DNA of 64,000 bases from Cryobacterium cheniae. GTDB taxonomy: Bacteria; Actinomycetota; Actinomycetes; Actinomycetales; Microbacteriaceae. The DNA lies in contig NZ_SOGN01000026.1 of NCBI RefSeq assembly GCF_004403395.1, positions 95,829 to 159,828 on the forward strand. Reading direction: 5' to 3'. The notes under the pieces are model-generated. The model worked only from the letters and a program-made list of their open reading frames with translations, was not told where the DNA came from and did no database searches. This document shows positions 57,756 to 64,000 of this stretch, one piece after another. Position 1 is the first letter of the stretch; each line of letters starts with the position of its first letter. Position numbers and translations under genes: made by a program.

Positions 57756-59189
57756 ATGAAACGCTCAACAACCGCCCTGCTCGCCGCGCTCGACGCGCTC
57801 ATTGTCGTCGCCATCGGGGTCGGCATCGCGCTCGTTCCGCTCACGGTTCTGTGGGCCACGCAGTTCGGCCTGGCCGTCAACTGGCTCGTGTTCTGGCGCG
57901 CCGCGGTCGACGTCTGGCTCGTCGGCAACGGGGTCGACCTGGTCATCCAGCTGGACCCGAGCCTCGTCGCCGCCCTGAACCTGCCCGGCTCGGACGTCCC
58001 GTTCCCGATCACGATCGGTCTGCTGGGCTTCGCCCTGATGGCCGTGCTCTTCGGCGTGCGCACCGGCCGTCGGGCGGCGGAAACCCCCTACCGCTGGGTC
58101 GGGGTGACGGGCGCCGTTCTCAGCTACGCGCTGCTGACGGCCCTGCTCCTGTTGTCGGCAGGCACGGATGCCGTGCGCCCCGTGGCCGCGCAGGGCCTGC
58201 TGCTGCCTCCGCTCATCTTCGCCGCCGGGGTGCTGATCGGCGCCGGTCCGGGCCAGCTGGGCCGCCTGCTCGGCAGCATCCCCGGTCTGCCCGGGCGTTT
58301 CCCGGGAGTGTTCCGGGGCGCGGGCAGCACCGCTGACGCCGGCACCGGCGCCGGCAAAACCATCCCCGGCACCGGTTCCGGTACCGGCCCCAGCTCGGCG
58401 GTCGACCTGCTCCCGGTCGAAATGCGCGCGGGCGCCGCCGCGGCGCTGCGGAGCGGAACCGCCGCGGCCGCCGGCATCCTCTGCGTCGCCGGGATCACCG
58501 TGTTCGTGCTGATCCTGACCCACTACGCCACCATCATCGGACTCTACGAGACCGTGCAGGCCGGCATCCTGGGCGGTCTCTCGCTCACGATCGTGCAGCT
58601 GGCCCTGATCCCGAACCTGGTGATCTGGGCAGCGTCCTGGTTCGTCGGCCCCGGCATCGCGGTAGGCGTGGGCACCAGTGTGTCCCCGGTCGGCACCACG
58701 CTCGGCACGGTTCCGGGACTGCCGATCCTCGGTGTGCTGCCGCAGGGCAGCCTGGCGTTTGGCTTCGTCGGCCTGCTCGTGCCGCTGCTGGTCGGCTTCC
58801 TCGCCGCGGTCATCCTCAGACCGCGTGCCGCCGCGGATGTCCCGCCGCCCTCCCTCACGGAACGGCTCCTCACGGGGCTCGGCACCGGTGTCGTCGCCGG
58901 CGTGCTGCTCGGGCTGCTGGCCTGGTGGTCGGGCGGAGCCGTCGGCCCGGGGCGTCTGGCCGTGGTCGGCCCGAACCCGCTGCTGGTCGGGGCGCTCACC
59001 GCCGCCCTGGTCGGCTTCGCGGCCTGCCTCGGCCTCCTGGCCCCCGCGCCGCCGGTGCGCCACAACGGCTCCGGGCGCGGCAGCGCGACGGGCACGGCGC
59101 CGGGAACGGCCGGACGCGCCGCCCGCAGTGGGTCGACCAGTGCCGGCCGTCTCCTCGGCCGGCTGCGCGACGCGCTCCCTCGCCGGTAG
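57756..59189 (+). CDS. perM: DUF6350/PerM-like multipass membrane protein
   Basis: A 477-residue membrane protein with about ten to twelve hydrophobic segments and a Gly/Thr-rich soluble loop near residues 195-215. Its place directly before purN-purH matches the mycobacterial PerM gene (Rv0955), needed for magnesium-dependent cell division. The functional assignment is by synteny and membrane layout. Its TAG stop begins the TAGGCT box before purN. Confidence 0.75.
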   Translation: MKRSTTALLAALDALIVVAIGVGIALVPLTVLWATQFGLAVNWLVFWRAAVDVWLVGNGVDLVIQLDPSLVAALNLPGSDVPFPITIGLLGFALMAVLFGVRTGRRAAETPYRWVGVTGAVLSYALLTALLLLSAGTDAVRPVAAQGLLLPPLIFAAGVLIGAGPGQLGRLLGSIPGLPGRFPGVFRGAGSTADAGTGAGKTIPGTGSGTGPSSAVDLLPVEMRAGAAAALRSGTAAAAGILCVAGITVFVLILTHYATIIGLYETVQAGILGGLSLTIVQLALIPNLVIWAASWFVGPGIAVGVGTSVSPVGTTLGTVPGLPILGVLPQGSLAFGFVGLLVPLLVGFLAAVILRPRAAADVPPPSLTERLLTGLGTGVVAGVLLGLLAWWSGGAVGPGRLAVVGPNPLLVGALTAALVGFAACLGLLAPAPPVRHNGSGRGSATGTAPGTAGRAARSGSTSAGRLLGRLRDALPRR

Positions 59190-59198
59190 GCTTCTCCC
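59187..59198 (+). promoter_or_regulatory. -10 box formed by the perM stop codon, upstream of purN
   Basis: TAGGCT (59187-59192) lies six bases before GTG 59199; its TAG is the perM stop. No Shine-Dalgarno is present. Confidence 0.5.
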
Positions 59199-59792
59199 GT
59201 GTTGAACTTGGTCGTATTGATCTCCGGTGCGGGATCCAACCTTCGCTCCCTGCTCGAGGCCTGCCGCGACGCCGAATACCCGGCCCGCGTGGTGGCCATC
59301 GGCGCCGACCGGGATGCCGACGGGCTCGAACTCGGCGAGGAATACGGCATTTCCACGTTCACGGTGCCGTTCACGTCGCATCCGTCGCGGGAGGCCTGGG
59401 GCGATGAGCTCCTGGCCCAGATCCAGCTGTGGGATGCCGACCTCGTCGTGCTCAGCGGCTTCATGCGCCTGCTGCCGCCCCGGGTCGTGGCGGCGCTGAC
59501 TCCGAATCTGCTCAACACGCATCCGGCGTACCTGCCCGAATTCCCCGGGGCGCACGGCGTGCGTGACGCCCTCGCCGCCGGGGTCGCCGAAACCGGCGCC
59601 AGCCTAATCGTGGTCGACACCGGTGTCGACGACGGACCGGTCATCGCACAGGAACGGGTGCCGGTGCTGCCAGGCGACACCCAGGCCTCCCTGCACGAAC
59701 GCATCAAAATCGTCGAGCGTCGCCTGCTGGTGCAGGCCGTGCTCGATATCGCCAACGGACACGTCGATCTCAAGGAGCATTCCCACATATGA
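59199..59792 (+). CDS. purN: Phosphoribosylglycinamide formyltransferase
   Basis: PurN formylates GAR with 10-formyl-THF in de novo purine synthesis. The 197-residue protein has the N-terminal [19 protein letters not shown], the catalytic [20 protein letters not shown] with Asn and His, and [19 protein letters not shown]. It overlaps purH by four bases (ATGA). Confidence 0.96.
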   Translation: MLNLVVLISGAGSNLRSLLEACRDAEYPARVVAIGADRDADGLELGEEYGISTFTVPFTSHPSREAWGDELLAQIQLWDADLVVLSGFMRLLPPRVVAALTPNLLNTHPAYLPEFPGAHGVRDALAAGVAETGASLIVVDTGVDDGPVIAQERVPVLPGDTQASLHERIKIVERRLLVQAVLDIANGHVDLKEHSHI

Positions 59793-61465
59793 GCGGTCCC
59801 ACCAACGCCCCGAGCCTGTACCGCCACCGCGACGTCGTGCCCGTACAGCGCGCCCTGATCTCGGTGAGCGACAAGACCGGTCTGGTCGAACTGGCCGCTG
59901 CCCTCGCGGCGACCGGCGTCGAAATCGTGTCGACCGGGTCGACCGCCGCCGCCATCCGCGCCGCCGGCCACGACGTGACGGATGTCTCCGCCGTCACCGG
60001 CTTCCCCGAATCCCTCGACGGCCGGGTCAAGACTTTGCACCCGGGAGTGCACGCCGGCATCCTCGCCGACCTGCGCCTCGAGGCGCACGAGGCGCAGCTC
60101 GACGACCTCGGCATCGCCGCGTTCCAGCTCGTCGTCGTGAACCTGTACCCGTTCGTCGAGACCGCCCTGTCGGGCGCGGCCCCGGCCGACGTGATCGAGC
60201 AGATCGACATCGGCGGCCCGGCCCTCGTGCGTGCCGCGGCCAAGAACCACGCCAACGTCGCCATTGTGGTGGATCCCGACGACTACGACGAGGTCGTCGC
60301 CGCCATCCAAACCGGCGGCACCCCGTTGACGCTGCGCCAGAAGCTGGCCTCGCTCGCCTTCGAGCACACCGCCGGCTACGACCTCAGCGTCTCCGCCTGG
60401 TTCACCGAGAACGTCTACGACCAGTGGCAGGACGACGCCGCGGCCCTCGACGAGGACATCCTGGAGGAGTTCGACGCCGTGATCGGCGACACCCTCTCCG
60501 TCGAGATGCCGTTCCCCGAGACCCTCGTGATCGAGGCCACCCGCAGCGCGGTGCTCCGCTACGGTGAGAACTCGCATCAGGCCGCGGCGCTCTACCTGGG
60601 CGAGGGCGGCGAGGGCATCGCGCAGGCCGTGCAGCTCCACGGCAAGGAGATGTCCTACAACAACTACGTCGACGCGGATGCCGCCGTGCGCGCCGCCTAC
60701 GACTTCGCGGAACCGGCCGTGGCCATCATCAAGCACGCCAACCCGTGCGGCATCGCCATCGCCAACCCCAAGGCGCCCGACGCGATCGCCTCCGCGCACC
60801 ACCGCGCGCACGACTGCGACCCGATCTCCGCGTTCGGCGGCGTCATCGCGGCCAACCGACCGGTCACCCTCGGCATGGCCGAGACCGTCAGCCAGATCTT
60901 CACCGAGGTGCTCGTCGCCCCGGGCTTCGAACCGGCCGCGTTCGAACTGCTCAGCGCCAAGAAGAACATCCGCCTGCTCGAGCTGCCGGCCGACTACCAC
61001 CGTTCCTCGCTCGAACTGCGCCAGATCTCCGGCGGCCTGCTCGTGCAGGAGTCCGACACCTTCGACAACCTCGACTCGTCGACCTGGACCCTCGCGGCCG
61101 GCGACGAGGTCGACGCGGCCACCCGGGCGGACCTCGAGTTCGCGTGGAAGGCCTGCCGCTCCGTGAAGTCGAACGCCATCCTGCTGGCGCGCGGCGGGGC
61201 ATCCGTGGGCGTGGGGATGGGCCAGGTGAACCGGGTCGACTCCTGCCACCTCGCGGTGCTGCGCGCCGGCGACCGGGCGGCCGGCTCGGTTGCCGCCTCG
61301 GACGCGTTCTTCCCGTTCGCGGACGGCCTGCAGGTGCTGCTCGACGCCGGCGTCACCGCGGTCGTTCAGCCCGGCGGCTCGGTGCGGGACGCCGAGGTCA
61401 TCCGGGCGGCCGCGGATGCCGGCGTCACCATGTACTTCACCGGGGAGCGCCACTTCTTCCACTAG
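59789..61465 (+). CDS. purH: Bifunctional AICAR transformylase/IMP cyclohydrolase
   Basis: PurH performs the last two steps to IMP. The 558-residue protein has an N-terminal MGS-like cyclohydrolase domain ([47 protein letters not shown]) and the transformylase domain ([34 protein letters not shown]). IMP is then used by guaB in this window. A six-base GC hairpin at 61473-61488 follows. Confidence 0.97.
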   Translation: MSGPTNAPSLYRHRDVVPVQRALISVSDKTGLVELAAALAATGVEIVSTGSTAAAIRAAGHDVTDVSAVTGFPESLDGRVKTLHPGVHAGILADLRLEAHEAQLDDLGIAAFQLVVVNLYPFVETALSGAAPADVIEQIDIGGPALVRAAAKNHANVAIVVDPDDYDEVVAAIQTGGTPLTLRQKLASLAFEHTAGYDLSVSAWFTENVYDQWQDDAAALDEDILEEFDAVIGDTLSVEMPFPETLVIEATRSAVLRYGENSHQAAALYLGEGGEGIAQAVQLHGKEMSYNNYVDADAAVRAAYDFAEPAVAIIKHANPCGIAIANPKAPDAIASAHHRAHDCDPISAFGGVIAANRPVTLGMAETVSQIFTEVLVAPGFEPAAFELLSAKKNIRLLELPADYHRSSLELRQISGGLLVQESDTFDNLDSSTWTLAAGDEVDAATRADLEFAWKACRSVKSNAILLARGGASVGVGMGQVNRVDSCHLAVLRAGDRAAGSVAASDAFFPFADGLQVLLDAGVTAVVQPGGSVRDAEVIRAAADAGVTMYFTGERHFFH

Positions 61466-61472
61466 GTGTTCA

Positions 61473-61488
61473 CCGGGGGCAGCCCCGG
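61473..61488 (+). terminator. Short GC hairpin after purH
   Basis: CCGGGG (61473-61478) pairs with CCCCGG (61483-61488) around a four-base loop, eight bases past the purH stop. No T-run follows. Confidence 0.45.
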
Positions 61489-61560
61489 CGCGGCCACGGA
61501 GTCTGGCACGATTGAAGGGTCCGCGGCTGCACCAGAACCGTCCCGGCAGGAAGGGGCCTC

Positions 61561-62757
61561 GTGCCAGATCTTGAGGGATTCATCCAGACCGACTACCTGA
61601 TCGCGCTCGCGGTCGCCGTCGTGGCCGCCATGGGCATCACGGCGATCACCGCCCTGGTGTTCCGGGTGGCCGGTCGCAAGAAGACCTGGGCCCGGACCCT
61701 GGTCGGCTTGGTCAGGGTGCCGTTCCGGCTGACCCTGCTGGTCGGCGCGATCTGGTCGGTCAACACGCTGTTCCTGCAGAGCTCCGCGGAGATCGAGCGT
61801 CTCGTCGACTTCATCTTCCGGGCCCTGTTCATCGCCGCGGCCACCTGGCTGGTCTGCGCGCTGCTCTACTTCGTCGAGGAGGTCGCCGCGACCCGCTACC
61901 GGGTGGACGTGCGGGACAACCGCGTCGCCCGGCGCGTGCGCACCCAGCTGCGGATGCTGCGCCGCATCGGCGTCGTCGTGATCATCATCTGCGCGATCGG
62001 GGCGGTGCTGCTCAGCATCCCCGGCGCGGCGACCCTGGGCGCGAGCCTGTTCGCCTCCGCCGGACTGCTCAGCGTCGTGGCCGGTCTGGCCGCGCAGTCC
62101 ACGCTCGCGAACGTGTTCGCCGGCATCCAGCTGGCCTTCAACAACGCCCTGAGAGTCGACGACGTCGTGATCGTCGAGACCGAGTGGGGCAAGATCGAGG
62201 AGATCACCCTCACCTACGTGGTCGTGCACATCTGGGACGACCGGCGCATGGTGCTGCCCTCGACCTATTTCACGACCAACCCGTTCCAGAACTGGACCCG
62301 GCACAACAGCGAGCTGCTCGGCGCGGTCGAATTCGACCTCGACTGGCGGGTCGACCCGGCCGGCATGCGGGCGGAACTGGACCGCATCGTCGCGCAGACC
62401 GAGCTCTGGGACGGCCGCGTGGTCGTGCTCCAGGTGACGGATGCCGTGGGCGGCTTCGTGCGCGTGCGCGTGCTGGTCTCCGCCGCCGACGCACCCACCC
62501 TGTTCGACCTCCGCTGCCTCGTTCGGGAGAACCTGATCGACTGGCTCAACACCCACAACCCGGAAGCGCTGCCGGTGGGCCGCATGGAACTGCGGCGGGA
62601 ACCCCCGCGTTCGGCGGTGCCCTCGCGCGCCGCGCAGCCGGCCCACCCCGTCACCGCGCCCGTCGGGCTGTTCTCCGGCGACGAGAACGCCAAGGCGCGG
62701 GCAGCCGAGTTCACCGCGACCATCCCCGTGCAGGAGGGACCCGCGGAGGAGCGCTGA
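61561..62757 (+). CDS. MscS-family mechanosensitive ion channel
   Basis: A 398-residue channel that opens under membrane tension. Four to five hydrophobic segments precede the MscS pore region GASLFASAGLLSVVAGLAAQ, then NVFAGIQLAFNNALRVDDVV and the beta domain (GKIEEITLTYVVVHIWDDRR). A C-terminal cytoplasmic domain and a charged tail follow. GTG 61561 has GGAAGGGG upstream. Confidence 0.9.
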   Translation: MPDLEGFIQTDYLIALAVAVVAAMGITAITALVFRVAGRKKTWARTLVGLVRVPFRLTLLVGAIWSVNTLFLQSSAEIERLVDFIFRALFIAAATWLVCALLYFVEEVAATRYRVDVRDNRVARRVRTQLRMLRRIGVVVIIICAIGAVLLSIPGAATLGASLFASAGLLSVVAGLAAQSTLANVFAGIQLAFNNALRVDDVVIVETEWGKIEEITLTYVVVHIWDDRRMVLPSTYFTTNPFQNWTRHNSELLGAVEFDLDWRVDPAGMRAELDRIVAQTELWDGRVVVLQVTDAVGGFVRVRVLVSAADAPTLFDLRCLVRENLIDWLNTHNPEALPVGRMELRREPPRSAVPSRAAQPAHPVTAPVGLFSGDENAKARAAEFTATIPVQEGPAEER

Positions 62758-62876
62758 CGCGCCGCCGGTCACGGCGAGCACTCGCGGTCTCGCGCGGCTA
62801 TTCTGGTGCAGTCGACGCGCCATGACCCCGTCGACACAGCCAGCCCACAAGGCCGACCAGCGAGGAGAACCACCCC

Positions 62877-63962
62877 ATGACGCTCACGCACCCCACCACC
62901 TCGCTGGACGCCCTGATCGGCATCCCGTTCACGCACGAGCGCGTGCTGATCACCACCGGCATCCGGTCGGGCCTTGTGATCACCGTGGCCGTGCACTCCA
63001 CCCGGCTCGGCCAGGCCCTCGGCGGCGCCCGCCTGTGGCAGTACGAGAACTGGACGGATGCCGTCGCCGACGCCCTGCGCCTGTCCGCGGCCATGACCCT
63101 GAAGAACGCGGCCGCCGGGCTGAACCTCGGCGGCGGCAAGTCCGTCATCCACCTGCCGTTCGACACCGAGCTGAGCGAGGCGGAGCGGCGCGACGCGATG
63201 CTCGACCTCGGCGACGCGATCGAGAGCCTCAATGGTGCGTACATGACGGCCGAGGATGTCGGCACGAACGCCGAGCTGATGGCCGTCGTGAAGGAACGCA
63301 CCGACCACGTCTGCGGTCTCCCCGCCGCGAGCGGCGGCGTGGGCGAACCGGCCGACGCGACCGCCGCCGGCGTCTACGCCAGCGTGCTCGCCACCCTCGA
63401 CGCCCTGTTCGGCAGCCGCGAGGTGTCCGGCCGGCACATCGTCATCTCCGGCCTCGGCCAGGTCGGCGGACGCCTCGCCACCGCGCTCGCCACCGCCGGC
63501 GCCCGCCTCACGGTCAGCGACGTCAACCTCGACAAGCAGCAGGTCGCCGCCGGCCTCGGCGCGGCCTGGGTTCCCGTCGACGAGGTGCACCACGTGCCGG
63601 CCGACCTGTTCGTTCCCTGCGGGTTGGGCGGGGTGCTGACCGCCCGGGTGATCGGGGAACTCAACGTTCTCGGGGTCGTCGGTGCCGCCAACAACCAGCT
63701 CGCCCAGCCGGAGGGAGCCGCCCAGCTGGACGCGCGCGGCATCCTCTGGGCGCCCGACTTCGTCGTGAACGCCGGCGGCGTCATCTACCTGGCCCTGGCC
63801 TCGGAGCCGAATGCCGACCTGGCCGTCGTCGCCGAGCGGGTCGACGCGATCGGCGACGTCGTCGCGCAGATTTTCACGGATGCCCGCGAGCAGGGCATCA
63901 CGACGCTCGCCGCCGCCGAGCGCTTGGCTGCCGCGCGGCTGGACGCCGCCCGGCCCGAGTAG
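62877..63962 (+). CDS. Leu/Phe/Val/Glu-type amino acid dehydrogenase
   Basis: A 361-residue NAD(P)-dependent dehydrogenase that deaminates a branched-chain or related amino acid. The catalytic region LNLGGGKSVIHLP contains the conserved lysine, with KNAAAG before it, and TAEDVGTN carries the substrate-binding Asp. The Rossmann motif is VISGLGQVGGRLA, and the C-terminal WAPDFVVNAGGVI is typical of leucine/valine dehydrogenases. AGGAGAA precedes the ATG. It may use amino acids taken up by the liv system. Confidence 0.88.
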   Translation: MTLTHPTTSLDALIGIPFTHERVLITTGIRSGLVITVAVHSTRLGQALGGARLWQYENWTDAVADALRLSAAMTLKNAAAGLNLGGGKSVIHLPFDTELSEAERRDAMLDLGDAIESLNGAYMTAEDVGTNAELMAVVKERTDHVCGLPAASGGVGEPADATAAGVYASVLATLDALFGSREVSGRHIVISGLGQVGGRLATALATAGARLTVSDVNLDKQQVAAGLGAAWVPVDEVHHVPADLFVPCGLGGVLTARVIGELNVLGVVGAANNQLAQPEGAAQLDARGILWAPDFVVNAGGVIYLALASEPNADLAVVAERVDAIGDVVAQIFTDAREQGITTLAAAERLAAARLDAARPE

Positions 63963-64000
63963 CCGCCCGGTGCGCGTCGCCGGTGCGCGTCGCCGGGGCT

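Noticed and set aside
58544..61462. 972-codon minus-strand open frame opposite perM, purN and purH
   Set aside because: It is antisense to clearly conserved genes and has no recognisable domain; high GC produces such frames.

Overview
The window is a high-GC chromosomal segment of an actinobacterium. Gene order resembles conserved actinobacterial housekeeping blocks: secY-adk-map, infA-rpmJ-rpsM-rpsK-rpoA-rplQ, truA-rplM-rpsI-glmM, glmS-acpS-alr-tsaE-tsaB-rimI-tsaD, groES, guaB-guaB3, pcrA, sucCD and perM-purN-purH. Codon use, GTG starts, DUF6350/DUF3817/DUF4190 proteins and many apparently leaderless starts (a TANNNT box 6-7 bases before the start codon) fit Micrococcales, probably Microbacteriaceae. 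The family-level call is inference from protein resemblance, not a database match.

Layout. 1-3231: end of the spc ribosomal operon (rplO), secY, adk, map. 3354-8860: a mannitol PTS locus (stand-alone EIIB, divergent MtlR regulator, mtlA-mtlF-mtlD) set between ribosomal blocks. 9016-12109: translation/transcription block infA to rplQ; rpsD is not between rpsK and rpoA. 12241-15247: a double GNAT protein and a surface acyltransferase. 15373-18825: truA, rplM-rpsI, glmM. 18888-26084: coaA diverging from glmS, then acpS, alr and the four-gene t6A/RimI cluster. 26251-29456: three small DUF4190-like membrane proteins, a methyltransferase, and groES under two CIRCE operators. 29528-36300: a RarD-type permease and a branched-chain amino acid ABC system split into livJ (+) and livHMGF (-). 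36539-47135: guaB, a PatB-like lyase, guaB3, glpD, a KhtT/KhtU-like antiporter pair, SURF1, DUF3817 and guaA. 47371-54429: YccA, GDPD, PcrA helicase, FUSC and small membrane proteins. 54488-63962: VIT1-family transporter, sucCD, perM-purN-purH, an MscS channel and a Leu/Val/Glu-type dehydrogenase.

Together the genes cover protein synthesis, tRNA t6A modification, cell-wall precursor supply (glmM, glmS, alr), CoA and ACP activation, and GMP/IMP synthesis (purN, purH, guaB, guaB3, guaA). The mannitol and liv loci look like nutrient-uptake modules set among housekeeping genes.

I see no phage, transposase, CRISPR array, tRNA or rRNA, and no obvious novel defence system. The more unusual signals are regulatory: a shared promoter/initial-transcript block at infA and rplM; a divergent, overlapping leaderless promoter pair at coaA/glmS; stop codons that double as -10 boxes; terminator-like hairpins inside ribosomal operons and before guaB; a LivH permease with a secreted-type N-terminal domain; and intergenic palindromes.
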